This document shows positions 49,805 through 60,500 of a stretch of DNA of 64,000 nucleotides, piece by piece. The position numbers were made by a program, and so were the translations under genes. The notes under the pieces were generated by a model. That model made no database searches. It was not told the origin of the DNA and saw only the letters and a list, made by a program, of their open reading frames with translations. The stretch is from the NCBI GenBank assembly GCA_002708905.1, contig PAPM01000003.1, forward strand, positions 30,134 to 94,133, given 5' to 3'. The stretch's first letter is position 1. The number at the start of each line of letters is the position of its first letter. This stretch comes from Pseudomonadales bacterium. Its GTDB lineage: Bacteria; Pseudomonadota; Gammaproteobacteria; Pseudomonadales; Ketobacteraceae.

Positions 49805-50305
49805 ATGAAGGCAACCGGATTAGAGCGGGTCCATATGCTTCAGAATGTGCCAACCTTTGGCGGCATAAATGACGATGTGCTTTCTTACCTGCTGGCCCAA
49901 TCCAAAACCAAGGAACATAAAGCGGGTGAAGTTATCTTCCGGGAGGGTGATTACACCGCCTCCATGTTTGTTATCGAGGATGGTGAGGTAGCCATCTACA
50001 AGCAGAAAGCGGGTGAGGACTGCCTGATGGTGATTCTGGGTGAGGGGGATTGCCTGGGTGAAATGGCCTTGTTTGATTACATGCCGCGCAGTGCTTCTGC
50101 TTTGGCCAAGACTGATTGCCGGTTAATCGAAATTACGTCGCAAAATCTTTACGATATTTATAAAAAGGATATGGAGCAATTCGCCCTGATTCAGATGAAT
50201 CTGGGCCGGGAAATTGCGCGCCGTCTTCGCAAGGCCGACGAGCTGTGTGTGAAGTGCCCGTTAAGGTCTGATGCCGAAGTAAAAACCTTCCGTCAGTGTC
50301 AATAA
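49805..50305 (+). CDS. Cyclic-nucleotide-binding domain protein
   Basis: A 166-residue protein made of one CAP-type effector domain. GEVIFREGDYTASMFVIEDGEVAIYK and GDCLGEMALFDYMPRSASALA include the phosphate-binding Glu and Arg-Ser-Ala, so cAMP or cGMP could bind. There is no HTH domain, so it is not a transcription factor by itself. The C-terminal helix ends with a Cys pair (CVKCP). ATG 49805 has a GAGGGTG site; the frame opens at TTG 49781. The DUF2189 membrane protein follows 21 bp later, probably in one operon. It could read out cAMP from the cyclase at 41.7 kb. Confidence 0.85.
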   Translation: MKATGLERVHMLQNVPTFGGINDDVLSYLLAQSKTKEHKAGEVIFREGDYTASMFVIEDGEVAIYKQKAGEDCLMVILGEGDCLGEMALFDYMPRSASALAKTDCRLIEITSQNLYDIYKKDMEQFALIQMNLGREIARRLRKADELCVKCPLRSDAEVKTFRQCQ

Positions 50306-50326
50306 CAAATATAAAAGGGGTACCAC

Positions 50327-51079
50327 GTGGATGACATCAAGGATCAAAAAAAGGAAAGTAAAGCGCTGTTTTCGCCCAGTCGTAAATTGGAATGGTCGGC
50401 ACCGTTTCGTTGGTTGCGTCTGGGTTGGGAGGATTACAAGAATGCCCGTCAACTCAGTATCGCATATGGTTTGTTTTTTGCGGTCGGCGGCCTGCTACTT
50501 TCCTCATTGGTAGTGCGATACTCCAGCACCATTTTTCTGTTCAGCATTGGTGTGTTCTTTATCCTGTTGGGGCCCTTGATGGCCTTTGGCTTATACGACG
50601 TGCCCCGGCAGATTGAGCATGGAGAAATACCCACGCTGAAACATTCCCTGTGGCAGATTCGTAACAGTGCGCCGAATCAATGGATTTTTGCAGTCGTGGT
50701 CTGTGTGATTGCTCTGATATGGATGCGTGCCGCTACCATTATCCACGTATTCTACCCGGAAGGTGCCGAGCCCACGCTGGAAGAGTTAATCACCTTTTTT
50801 GCCGTGGGTGGTTCAGTGGGTGCTTTCTTTCTTGGACTGGTATTCGGCATCAGTGCATTCTCACTTCCCATGATGGTTGACCGAAAGGTAGATGCGATTT
50901 CTGCCTCGTTATCCAGCCTGGGTGCAGTGATGAATAATATGTGGGTTTGTGCCTTGTGGGCCTTTCTGATTTTTGTTCTGGTGTTGTTCGGGTTTGCGAC
51001 GGCTTTCCTTGGCTTGATTCTGGTACTTCCAATTATTGGTTATGCCACCTGGCATGGTTATGAGGACGTTTTGGAGTGA
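50327..51079 (+). CDS. DUF2189 membrane protein
   Basis: A 250-residue inner-membrane protein with about six helices of the DUF2189 family (typical: PFRWLRLGWEDYKNARQLSIAYGL near the N terminus, FALPMMVDR-like FSLPMMVDRKVDA in the middle). Some relatives are annotated as putative cytochrome c oxidase subunit I-like, without evidence. Function is unknown. The start is GTG 50327 with an AAAGGGG site. Confidence 0.85.
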   Translation: MDDIKDQKKESKALFSPSRKLEWSAPFRWLRLGWEDYKNARQLSIAYGLFFAVGGLLLSSLVVRYSSTIFLFSIGVFFILLGPLMAFGLYDVPRQIEHGEIPTLKHSLWQIRNSAPNQWIFAVVVCVIALIWMRAATIIHVFYPEGAEPTLEELITFFAVGGSVGAFFLGLVFGISAFSLPMMVDRKVDAISASLSSLGAVMNNMWVCALWAFLIFVLVLFGFATAFLGLILVLPIIGYATWHGYEDVLE

Positions 51080-51096
51080 CTGGCATACCCAGTCAC
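51076..51096. terminator. Hairpin spanning both stop codons of convergent genes
   Basis: GTGACTGG (51076-51083) pairs with CCAGTCAC (51089-51096) around CATAC. The left arm contains the TGA of the DUF2189 gene and the right arm the stop of the hydrolase gene. There is no strong T run on either side, so termination is uncertain; the stem may instead protect the 3' ends. Confidence 0.45.
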
Positions 51097-52031
51097 TTGT
51101 TGCCTTGCAACGCATTGAAGGTGATGAGTTCCGTTATTTTCGGAATCAACTGTTTTGGAAAGTCGTGACCCATGCCTTCAATCAGATCAAGTTTGGCTGC
51201 TTTGATGGCGCGGGCACTGGCCTTGCCGCCCTTGTAATGCACCAAAGGATCATGAGTGCCGTGGATAATCTGTGTGGGGCTGTTAATTCTGGAGAGCAAG
51301 CGTTTAAAACCACCGGTTGCAATGATCGCGTGGCTTTGCCGTAAGTAACCGGCGGGCCGATAGGAACGGTCATAGTCGGCAGCCATTCGCTCCATCACTT
51401 CGGATTCCGGTGTCGGATATTTCGGGCTTGAAACTTTCTTCCAGAACTGCAACGAGCGTTTCACAGCCGTTTCTTTGTCGTGACCTTTCTTCACACCGTA
51501 TCCAGCCAGATTCAACAGGATGTCCCAGCGGGGCAGGGGCAAGCCGGGCTCGTTGGTGGTGGACATGATGGAGGTCAGGCTGAGGGTGCGGTGGGGATGC
51601 AGGGCGGCAAACAGCTGTGCGATCATGCCGCCCATGGAGGCTCCCACTATGTGTGCCCTGTCAATGTTTAATGCATCGAGCAGACCCGCCGTGTCGGCCA
51701 CCATGTCATACAGGGTGTAGTTGCTCTTAATGGGCAAACGAAGCCGGGCGCGTAGCATGGCGTTGGGTAAGTCTGCCCGCAGCCCATTATTTACCACTGA
51801 CGACAGGCCGATATCCCGGTTGTCGAACCGGATAACCCGAAAGCCCTCATTCACCAGATTATCCACCAGGATTTGTGGCCACAGGGTCAATTGAGAACCC
51901 AGCCCCATGATGAGTAGCAGCGGGGGATCCTGCTGAAAGCCTTCGTCCTGATAATGGATGGTGATTCCATGTACCGAGGCGTCGCCCCGGCGGACTGCGT
52001 GATGGGGATTAAATGCCTGTTGTGCTTCCAT
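51093..52031 (-). CDS. Alpha/beta hydrolase
   Basis: A 312-residue hydrolase of the alpha/beta fold. The nucleophile elbow is GASMGG (about residue 131-136), the oxyanion region lies in LLIMGLGSQLTLWP, the Asp in IIHGTHDPLVHY and the catalytic His in IEGMGHDFP. Substrate is unknown; esterase, lactonase or haloalkane-type activities are all possible, though no halide-binding pair is obvious. ATG 52031 has a GGTGGA site; GTG 52046 is an alternative. The start lies within the end of ubiG. Confidence 0.88.
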   Translation of the reverse strand: MEAQQAFNPHHAVRRGDASVHGITIHYQDEGFQQDPPLLLIMGLGSQLTLWPQILVDNLVNEGFRVIRFDNRDIGLSSVVNNGLRADLPNAMLRARLRLPIKSNYTLYDMVADTAGLLDALNIDRAHIVGASMGGMIAQLFAALHPHRTLSLTSIMSTTNEPGLPLPRWDILLNLAGYGVKKGHDKETAVKRSLQFWKKVSSPKYPTPESEVMERMAADYDRSYRPAGYLRQSHAIIATGGFKRLLSRINSPTQIIHGTHDPLVHYKGGKASARAIKAAKLDLIEGMGHDFPKQLIPKITELITFNALQGNK

Positions 52032-52770
52032 GGTGTTTCGTTCCACCTTTTCTTGCGGCCAACATATAGTTGACGGCCATCGATTGGGTTGGTGAATAGC
52101 GCTTTTTGAAAGGGTTCAACGATACTCCGGTCTGCCATATTGTGTCGAGGCTATGTTGCTGAAACAGGGCCTCTACCTTTTGCGGCGACACAAACTTGCT
52201 CCATTGATGAGTGCCCTTGGGTAACAGATTCAGTACATACTCCGCGCCAAGGATCGCAAACAGGTAGCTCTTCCAAGTGCGGTTGATGGTTGAAAGAAAC
52301 ATCATACCTCCCGGCTGCACCCGTTCGCAGCAGGCGTTTAAGAAGGTCTCCAAATCAGACACGTGTTCGACTACCTCCATGTTGAAGACCAGGTCAAACT
52401 GTTCGTCCAGACCGGACACCTCCTGGCAGAGATAACGGATATCGAGTTTGTTTTGAGTCGCATGGTGCCTGGCAATGGCCACGTTTTTCTCAGCCATATC
52501 CACGCCGGTTACGTTAGCACCGAGTTTGGCAAGGGCTTCGGAAAGAATCCCGCCGCCACAGCCAATATCCAGTGCGGTGAAGCCGGTCAGGGGATGCTCT
52601 TTGCCAGGATCAATTTGTCGTTGATCTGTCAGCACTGCCAGAATGAGTTGTACTCGAAACTGGTTCAGCAGATGAAGCGGCCACATGGGGCCACTGGTAT
52701 CCCACCAGGTGGCTGCCAGTTGGTTGAAGCGTTCAATTTCGTCAGCGTCGGTCGTGCTGGAGGATGTCAT
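52009..52770 (-). CDS. ubiG: Ubiquinone O-methyltransferase UbiG
   Basis: A 253-residue SAM-dependent methyltransferase making both O-methylations of ubiquinone. ERFNQLAATWWDTSGPMWPLHLLN is the UbiG N terminus. The SAM motif is LDIGCGGGILSEALAKLGANVTGVDM, and FLSTINRTWKSYL and GTHQWSKFVSP are typical. Its ATG overlaps the ppnN stop (ATGA), which suggests coupling. The C-terminal tail is longer than in E. coli. Confidence 0.92.
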   Translation of the reverse strand: MTSSSTTDADEIERFNQLAATWWDTSGPMWPLHLLNQFRVQLILAVLTDQRQIDPGKEHPLTGFTALDIGCGGGILSEALAKLGANVTGVDMAEKNVAIARHHATQNKLDIRYLCQEVSGLDEQFDLVFNMEVVEHVSDLETFLNACCERVQPGGMMFLSTINRTWKSYLFAILGAEYVLNLLPKGTHQWSKFVSPQKVEALFQQHSLDTIWQTGVSLNPFKKRYSPTQSMAVNYMLAARKGGTKHHGSTTGI

Positions 52771-54143
52771 GTAACTACGCGGTAGCAAGGGGTATAGGTA
52801 CTGGAGCCGATCTTCATGCGATTTTGATCGACAAAGGTTCTCAAGAGAATATCCAGTGCTTTCATGATTTCGGGGTCTCCGCTCAATTCAAAGGGGCCAT
52901 TTTCGCGAATTTGAATCAATCCCTGTTCTTTTACATTACCGGCAACGATCCCTGAAAATGCACAGCGTAGATTGGAGGCCAGCGTATGAATAGGTTGGTC
53001 CTTACGTAAATTCAACTTGGCCATACTCTCGTGGGTCGGCTCAAAGGGGGTTTGGAGATCTGTTGGGATATTGAGCTTCCAATTGAAGTAATAGGCATCT
53101 TTCGCACTGCGCCGGTATTCCAGTACTTCGTCCGCCCCCTGGCGCGCAGTGCGCGCAACTTCACTGCAGTCGGCGGTTATTACCTTGTAACAGGATTGGG
53201 CCTGGGGGCCAAGCGTCGCACCGATGAATTGATTGATTGTGTCGAAATACGATTTGTTATCTGCGGACGCCGCAAAAATCAGGGGGAAAGGAATCTCCCG
53301 GTTACTTGGGTGGAGTAGCACGCCCAATATGTAGAGGATTTCTTCTGCTGTTCCCACGCCACCTGGGAAAACGATGATGCTATGGGCGACTCGAACGAAT
53401 GCTTCGAGGCGTTTTTCGATATCCGGCATGATCACCAATTCATTGACGATCGGGTTGGGGGATTCGGCGGCAATAATGCCCGGTTCTGTAATGCCGATGT
53501 AACGACGGTTGGGTATGTGTTGCTTGGCGTGGCCGATGGTGGCGCCTTTCATTGGCCCTTTCATCGCTCCCGGTCCACATCCGGTTATGATGTTCATGTC
53601 CCGGAGGCCCAAATGGTATCCCACCTCTTTGGTAAAATCGTATTCGTCGCGGCTGATGGAGTGGCCACCCCAGCAAACCACCAATGGGTTGGTGTCGCCC
53701 TTACGCACAATATTGGCGTTGCGAAGAATGTGGAATACCGCGTCCGTAATGCCGTCCTGGGTGGTTAACTTGAAACGGTCAGAATTGCGGATTTCGTTGG
53801 TGATGTAGACCACGTCACGGAGCACGGAAAACAGCTGTTCCCGTATACCGCGAATCATTTTACCATCGACAAAAGCAGAGGCGGGGGAGTTCGAGAGTTG
53901 CAGTTTCAGGCCCCGGGCCTGGCGGATAAACCGAATGTCAAAGTCCCGGTAGTGTTCCATGATCTCGCTGGTGTCATCGGTATTGTTGCCGGTGTTTAAA
54001 ACCGCCAGCGCACAGCGCCGAAACGTCTTGAACAGTTCAGCATCTGTCTGGTTGACCAGCTGGTTCACCTCGGTAGGGGACAGCAGTTCCAGCGCAGCTT
54101 CCGGTGACACAGTGGTGAAAGGGACTTTATCTGTAGCGGTCAT
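52767..54143 (-). CDS. ppnN: Nucleotide 5'-monophosphate nucleosidase PpnN (LOG family)
   Basis: A 458-residue enzyme that cleaves purine and pyrimidine monophosphates to base and ribose 5-phosphate; in E. coli it is stimulated by (p)ppGpp. The LOG motif is FPGGVGTAEEILYIL, with CGGHS-like VVCWGGHSISRDEY and TGCGPGAMKGPMKGA before it. Length matches YgdH of E. coli. It is divergent from pgm across 151 bp. Confidence 0.92.
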   Translation of the reverse strand: MTATDKVPFTTVSPEAALELLSPTEVNQLVNQTDAELFKTFRRCALAVLNTGNNTDDTSEIMEHYRDFDIRFIRQARGLKLQLSNSPASAFVDGKMIRGIREQLFSVLRDVVYITNEIRNSDRFKLTTQDGITDAVFHILRNANIVRKGDTNPLVVCWGGHSISRDEYDFTKEVGYHLGLRDMNIITGCGPGAMKGPMKGATIGHAKQHIPNRRYIGITEPGIIAAESPNPIVNELVIMPDIEKRLEAFVRVAHSIIVFPGGVGTAEEILYILGVLLHPSNREIPFPLIFAASADNKSYFDTINQFIGATLGPQAQSCYKVITADCSEVARTARQGADEVLEYRRSAKDAYYFNWKLNIPTDLQTPFEPTHESMAKLNLRKDQPIHTLASNLRCAFSGIVAGNVKEQGLIQIRENGPFELSGDPEIMKALDILLRTFVDQNRMKIGSSTYTPCYRVVT

Positions 54144-54294
54144 GTGATGTTAGCTTCCTTGTCGGTGTAGGAATGCACGGAAAGGGATGAAATGTTATGT
54201 CAATTATTCTACGATCTAGTGATCGTTTTATCCTTAACTATAGCAGTTTGGGGTATGAAATACTGTATCAAGCACTTGGGGATGTGAACTGACG

Positions 54295-55929
54295 ATGGAT
54301 ATTCAGACCGTAGTAACTCAACCGTTTGAGGGTCAAAAACCAGGGACCTCTGGTTTGCGCAAGAAAGTTGATGTTTTTCAGCAACCACACTATGTAGCCA
54401 ATTTTGTACAGGCTATTGTGGATGCGCTGCCGGCCGATCAGCGTCGTCGCCTGGTGGTGGGTGGGGATGGTCGCTATTTCAATGCCGAGGCAATCCAGAC
54501 CATATTAAAACTACTGGTGGGAAATGGCGTGGCTGAAGTATTGGTGGGGGCCGGAGGAATTCTGTCCACCCCGGCCGTTTCCAATCTGATCCGTCAGTCT
54601 AAGGCGGATGGCGGTATCGTCTTATCGGCCAGCCATAATCCCGGTGGTCCAGGTAAAGATTTTGGTATCAAATTCAATAACGCCAGTGGCAGTCCTGCGC
54701 CGGAAAGTGTTACCCAGGCCATCTATGATAACACCAAGTCCATAAACGAATATCGATTGGCCAATCTGCCCGAGCTCGAATTAACGGCTGGAAAAGAATA
54801 CAGCTTTAACAATACCACCATCCGTGTTGTTGACAGCGTGGATGATTATGCACAGTTAATGCAGACCCTGTTCGATTTTGACCAGATCAGTGCGGCGATT
54901 AAGTCCGGCAGTCTGAGTCTGTGTTTTGATGGCATGCATGCGGTAACCGGTCCCTATGCCCGCAAGATTTTCGGCGACCTGTTGGGTGTGCAGAAGGACC
55001 TGTTATGGAACTGCGAGGCGCTGACCGACTTTGGTGGAGGGCATCCTGATCCAAACCGGGTTTACGCGAAAAGCCTCTACGATTTTATGATGGGCAGCGA
55101 GGCAACGGATTTGGGGGCGGCCTCGGACGGTGACGGTGATCGCAATATGATTATGGGGCGGGGCGCGTTCGTTAGCCCCAGTGACAGCCTGGCATTGATT
55201 GCACAGCATCACCAGAGCATTCCTCAGTTCAAGTCCGGCCTGGTCGGTGTAGCTCGATCGATGCCGACCAGCACGGCATTGGATCGGGTTGCCCAACATT
55301 TGAATATTTCCTGCTACGAGACTCCAACCGGATGGAAATTCTTCGGCAACTTGCTGGATGAAGGCCTGGTACGCCTGTGTGGCGAGGAGAGTTTTGGCAC
55401 CAGTGGTGATCATGTTCGGGAGAAAGACGGAGTCTGGACCGTGTTGTGCTGGTTGAGCATCCTGGCGGACAAAAAGGTTTCTGCCCGGGAACTCCTGGCT
55501 CAGCACTGGACTTCTTTTGGGCGTAGTTATTACTGTCGCCACGACTATGACGGGTTGGAGGCTGATAAAGCACAGACGATCATGGATCAGCTGGCCGGTA
55601 GTGAAGGCAAATTGGTTGGTCGCAGGATTGGCCCGATGTCCGTTGCCGAGGTGAACGTGTTCCGGTACGAAGACCCGGTGGATGGCTCGGTCGCAGAAAA
55701 TCAGGGTGTGCGTGTCATATTTGACGACCAGTCCAGGGTGGTTTTCCGGTTATCCGGCACGGGCACCGATTCAGCAACGTTACGGGTTTATCTGGAACAA
55801 ATAGAGCGGGATGCCAAAAATCAAGGTGCCGATGCAATTGAGTACAACGAAGCGTTGGGCAAATTTGCTAACGAAATTGCCCAGATTCAGAGCATCACCG
55901 GCCTTACTGAGCCCACTGTCAAGACCTGA
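54295..55929 (+). CDS. pgm: Phosphoglucomutase (alpha-D-glucose phosphate specific)
   Basis: A 544-residue phosphohexomutase interconverting glucose 1- and 6-phosphate. The phospho-Ser loop is VLSASHNPGGPGKDFGIKF, the metal loop SDGDGDRNMIM, the sugar-binding loop CGEESFGTSGDHVREKDG and the phosphate-binding loop RLSGTGTDSATLRVY. The N-terminal TQPFEGQKPGTSGLRKKV marks the PGM1-like branch. It appears to be a single-gene unit. Confidence 0.95.
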   Translation: MDIQTVVTQPFEGQKPGTSGLRKKVDVFQQPHYVANFVQAIVDALPADQRRRLVVGGDGRYFNAEAIQTILKLLVGNGVAEVLVGAGGILSTPAVSNLIRQSKADGGIVLSASHNPGGPGKDFGIKFNNASGSPAPESVTQAIYDNTKSINEYRLANLPELELTAGKEYSFNNTTIRVVDSVDDYAQLMQTLFDFDQISAAIKSGSLSLCFDGMHAVTGPYARKIFGDLLGVQKDLLWNCEALTDFGGGHPDPNRVYAKSLYDFMMGSEATDLGAASDGDGDRNMIMGRGAFVSPSDSLALIAQHHQSIPQFKSGLVGVARSMPTSTALDRVAQHLNISCYETPTGWKFFGNLLDEGLVRLCGEESFGTSGDHVREKDGVWTVLCWLSILADKKVSARELLAQHWTSFGRSYYCRHDYDGLEADKAQTIMDQLAGSEGKLVGRRIGPMSVAEVNVFRYEDPVDGSVAENQGVRVIFDDQSRVVFRLSGTGTDSATLRVYLEQIERDAKNQGADAIEYNEALGKFANEIAQIQSITGLTEPTVKT

Positions 55930-56004
55930 GTGGGAGTGACTTGACGGGGCGGGCGCGTTTCCACACAATCCGTCTCTCATTGATTTAGGATTGATTGCGA
56001 TTGT

Positions 56005-56292
56005 ATGAAGACAAGTGAGTTGACAGGTCGGGCTCTGGATTACGCGATGTACAAGCATGCCTGCAAGGTGTCGGGTAAAGCGCCCACGGATGCAGAGTTC
56101 GACCAAGGGTACAAGAGTGGGCAATTTCACTTTCATCAGGACAAGGCTCTGTTGCTCGATCTGGTGGAGACCTACAAGATCAATACCCAGTATTTGGCTC
56201 AGGAATGGCTCGCTTCTACAACGAAAGCCAGCGCCTGGGGCGAAACGCCGTTGATCGCGGTTTGCAGATTGGTTTTGGCCCTTAGCTATTAA
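56005..56292 (+). CDS. NinX/DUF2591-like small protein
   Basis: A 95-residue protein whose ends, MKTSELTGRALDYAMYK and WGETPLIAVCRLVLALSY, match the DUF2591 family (phage NinX-like proteins). The middle differs and lacks the usual phage sequence. Function in phages is unknown. No other phage gene is near, so it is either a domesticated copy or a host branch of the family. The C terminus is shorter than in phage versions. Confidence 0.65.
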   Translation: MKTSELTGRALDYAMYKHACKVSGKAPTDAEFDQGYKSGQFHFHQDKALLLDLVETYKINTQYLAQEWLASTTKASAWGETPLIAVCRLVLALSY

Positions 56293-56391
56293 TCCAAGTG
56301 GGCCAAAATCTCAGCAGCGCCTTTGGGGCGTTGCTATACTGACTTATTGCGTAGACCTTGATAAGAATCATAATGTTAATTGAGGTTTTGA

Positions 56392-57432
56392 GTGAGTCAC
56401 TCTTTACTTAGAATTCAGCTACTTAAAAAGCTTTGGGTTCACCTGACACCGCGCGAGGTGTTTGGTCTGTCTTCGCCTGACAAAATCCAGCGGGCGGGCC
56501 AGACCTTGGGTGAGGTACGGCGTAAGGAGCTGTCACATATTCTCAATGTGGAGCGCCAGCTGCATGAACTGCGGCGCGGCCACGCTTCGCTTGACCCTTC
56601 AGGAAAAATTATACGTTCGGCGGAAATCAGGGATATCCGCGAGGTAAAATTCGCGTCCATCATTGAGAACAGTGGCGAGGTAGAGGTTGAGCAGCAGGCC
56701 CTGCCCGACATCGCCAAGATGATGGATAACGCCGTGGAAGTGAATCGTTACGATGCCCTGGAGCGTTTGCTGCGGCTGCAAAAACTGGTGCTGCTCACTG
56801 AGCGCATCATTCTTGGCCTTGAACTCTCTGAAATCGATAAGGGAGCATTGGATCGCAGGTGGCTTAACCGCTGGAAGCTTAATGCCGGAGAATCTTCTAA
56901 CGGTGCGCTGCAGCAGCTCTGGGCCAGAATTCTTGTTCGCGAACTGATTAACCCGGGTACCACCAGCCTGCGGGCCCTCGAGCATCTGTCCTGTTTTAGT
57001 CTGGAAGATGCTGAGGGGCTAACCAAGTTAGGGTCGTGGGTCTGTGGTGATTTTATTTATCGCAGTGCCCTGCAGGCGCTCCCACGTGAATTCGATATGG
57101 ACTTGTTCGAACGGCTTGAAGAGCAGAACATTCTCAGGGGCGTGCACGGTAAAGTGCTGAGTAAAACCCTGCTAAGTCAGTCGGAATCCCATTTTATGCA
57201 CGAACTTGTCTTGGCTGATAGGTTGGTCAGAATTGAGTCGTCACAACCCAGGCCGGAATTACATGTGCCGGCCTATATGATCACCAGAGTTGGGCGGGAG
57301 CTCATCAGCCTGGTCAGCGTGTCTGCAGATAGCGCGTATCTTGAGGCGATGGTACAGGATCTTCACGCCCGGGGAATGAGTGTGTCCATTGGACAGCAGC
57401 GCACCAATTCCAGTCACACCAATATTATCTAA
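56392..57432 (+). CDS. DUF2806-like protein
   Basis: A 346-residue soluble helical protein. The segment LQQLWARILVRELINPGTTSLRALEHLSCF is the pattern of DUF2806-type proteins. No catalytic site or membrane segment is visible. The function of the family is unknown; some members are found near phage-defence genes. The start is GTG 56392, preceded by GAGG. The gene lies 78 bp before the large c-di-GMP-type protein on the same strand, and may share its transcript. Confidence 0.65.
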   Translation: MSHSLLRIQLLKKLWVHLTPREVFGLSSPDKIQRAGQTLGEVRRKELSHILNVERQLHELRRGHASLDPSGKIIRSAEIRDIREVKFASIIENSGEVEVEQQALPDIAKMMDNAVEVNRYDALERLLRLQKLVLLTERIILGLELSEIDKGALDRRWLNRWKLNAGESSNGALQQLWARILVRELINPGTTSLRALEHLSCFSLEDAEGLTKLGSWVCGDFIYRSALQALPREFDMDLFERLEEQNILRGVHGKVLSKTLLSQSESHFMHELVLADRLVRIESSQPRPELHVPAYMITRVGRELISLVSVSADSAYLEAMVQDLHARGMSVSIGQQRTNSSHTNII

Positions 57433-57510
57433 TACCGCAAAATACCTACGCTTTTCCTAAAACTTACTAAACTTAACCAAGAGATTAATAAGTTGATTTT
57501 GGGGTGTGTT

Positions 57511-60500
57511 GTGGAAAAGCGCGAGTTGTCTCCTAGAAGAGTTGATATCGACGCAGTCCTGAGCTTTGGCGAGGGCGAGGGTGATCTCTGCAAAATCAAA
57601 GAATTCAGCCAGGAAAGTATAAGAATCACCATTCTCGATGAGCGTTATCTTCAGTTCATTATGCAAAGCGTTGTTGAACTGGAGTCCATCGTCACGGTTA
57701 CCTTTAAAGCCAAGGCCCGTTACGTGGCACTCGACTTTATCGTCATGGAAAAACGGGAAGAGGGCATTGTTCTTAAATTTGTACACCTGAGCCCCAAGAA
57801 TACAGAGTATCTGGAACAGGCTGTGAGTGCGGCTTCGGAGGTCAAAAGGAGTGAGTCACCGGGTGCCAAGGATCTTAGTCAAAAAAATCTGGCAGCCGCG
57901 AAAAAGTCCAATCTCATAAAACTAACCAATGGTCGGGCGAAGTCATTTCTGGAGGATCGCTTCAATGATTTCATGAATGTACTTGGTGAGGCTCTGTTGA
58001 GTGAGGCAGAGCTACAAAGTACGGATGCCGCGCAACACCAGTTCTTTGATGCCATTGCCGGATTCAAAAAGTTGGCACCCCGCTTCTTTAACCAGTTCGA
58101 AGGCGCCATTTCGGCCGATGCCGCGGATGTTGCCAACGGTCGTTGGAAAGCCAAAGACAAAAACATGGGTTCGGATGATGGCGATGGTTCGCTTTCCCTG
58201 GTCGAGAAGGAAGAGTTTGAAGATTGGCTGATCGTTCGAGTGGCAACATCCCGTACCGAGCTGCAGTTTCGGGATATTCTGATTGAGCTCCAGCTACGGC
58301 TGGACGTCGCGTTCGGTGTTGAGGGAGGCGGCAGAGTCTACAACCCTTATGGTCCTTCTGCCTATTGCCACAGTTTTTATCAATGTATCCGACCGTTGCG
58401 GCTTACTCATAAGGTTGAACGTCTGGTATTCAAAATTTTTCAAGAGCGAGTTCTATCAGATCTAGGTACGTTGTACAAAGCGCTTAATAATATTCTGATT
58501 GATGCTGACGTGCTCCCTGATATCAATGTAACAAAGTACCTGGCCAGTCAGGCATTCAAGAACAGAAATACTGGTTCTGTCAAAAAAGACGCTGAGTCCG
58601 GAGTGCAGGCACCGGTTTCCGGCGCTGTTGTACCGCCGATGGCGGATGCTTTGGATGCACCGGCCAGCAGTCTTGCTGTACCGGCGTCTGGCCAGCCAGG
58701 CTCTTTCAGTTCATTGCAGGAAGGTTTGGCAAGAGCAAGAAACGCCTATTCAACAGCAAGTCGTCTGTGGCAACTTCATAGTAGTCAGGAAGCCGGAGAG
58801 GCCGGCAGCACCAGAAATGAATCGGCTGAGTTCGGCGCCAATATTGCGAACGAGTATAATCAAGCTATTCAATCGGTTCGCAGCCAGGTTGTCGTGGGCC
58901 AAGCCAATCTGGATGCTCCCGGTTCACTGAAACATTATATTGCTCAGGCTGCCGGCAGCGCTTCCCCACTGTCAGAGCATCATCTTCAGTCTGCAGACAT
59001 GATTGAAACCTTGTTCTCGAACATTGTTGAAAGCGATCGTATCGAGCAGAGTTTGCGTTCTGACCTTAGAAAACTGGAAGTCCCCCTGCTGGAGGTCCTG
59101 TTAAACGATCCCACTCTTTTCACTGCTGATTTCCATCCGGCCCGCCAGGCAGTCAACTACATTGCACTATTGTCTGATCGAGGCAGCATTAACCTTAATC
59201 AGAACAAACCTGTAATCCGGGATTGTATTAATGAACTGGTAGAAAATGGCTGCACTGATGTGGAAAGCATGCAGCTGGTGGTAGAAAAGCTGGATGCTCT
59301 GGTGGAGAAAGAGCGCAAACAGATCGAGCGCAATCTTAGCCGGGTTACGGAAGCCTGTAGTGGCCAGGAAAAAGTCAAGATGGCCAACGCAACAGTGGAA
59401 CGTGAGTTGCATCGTAGATTGGAAGGGCAGCCCACTCCGGTTGCAATCCTTCACCTGATTGATAACGGATGGCGGGATTTGATGCGTCTCTGCTATTTCA
59501 GAGAAGGTTTGGGTAGCCGGGCCTGGGATATGACTTTGATTGTTATAGACCAGTTGCTTCTTCGATTGATGCCGGGCGCGTTTGATGAAGAAAAGGTACT
59601 GTTCAAGTCAGACGAGCTGGTCAAGCTCATTCGCAAAGGGTTATCCAAAGTAGAGAAAGGTGGCGTGAATTATGGTTGGGTGGTCTCTGAGGTGGATAGT
59701 ATCCTGCACAGGGAGGCGGGTGAGAAAGTTCCTGTTTCAAGTTATAAGCTGCAAAATACGGAAGAAAACCAATCCCAGCGACTTGAAAAGTTGGGTGTGG
59801 ATACCGATGACAAATCAGTACATCGTTGGATGCGCCGTGCGAAAAGCCTGAAAGAAGGTCAGTGGCTCGAATTCGACGTTAACTCTCAACAATCGGTTCT
59901 GAACCAGCTGGCATGGATCTCCGAACAATGTGACCGGTTTGTTTTTGTAAATCACCACGGCATGAAAGTTAAGGATGTATCGCTGGAGGAGTTGGCGCTC
60001 AAGTTAAAGACCGGCGACGTACTGGTTCTGAGTGACGAAAGCATGCCTGCTGTGGAAAAAGGCTTGGATGCACTGATCCAGAAAATATATGACCAATTAG
60101 CCTTTGATTCAGCTCATGACCAGTTAACCGGTCTTAAAACCAGAAAGGAATTTGAGCGCTGTATTGCGCAGTCAGTGGCGCGGGCGAAGAAAAATGATAC
60201 TTTCTATGTGTTAATATTTGTCGATATTCTTCAATTCAAAGTTATCAATAACACCTGTGGCTATGAGGTTGGGGACAGCTTCCTGCGGGAGATTGCCAAC
60301 CGAATTAAGAGCGTGGTTTTTGATGAAGCCATGATTGGCCGTATAGGGGGCAATGAATTCGGTATATTGTTACCGATAGAGAATGATAAAAAAGGCTATC
60401 TGATGGCTTCCGAAATCAAATCTGCAATTGAAGAAAAGCGGTTTGTATCGGGCGATCAGAGCTTTGCCATTACTGCTGTAGTATCGTTGGTGGGCTTTGA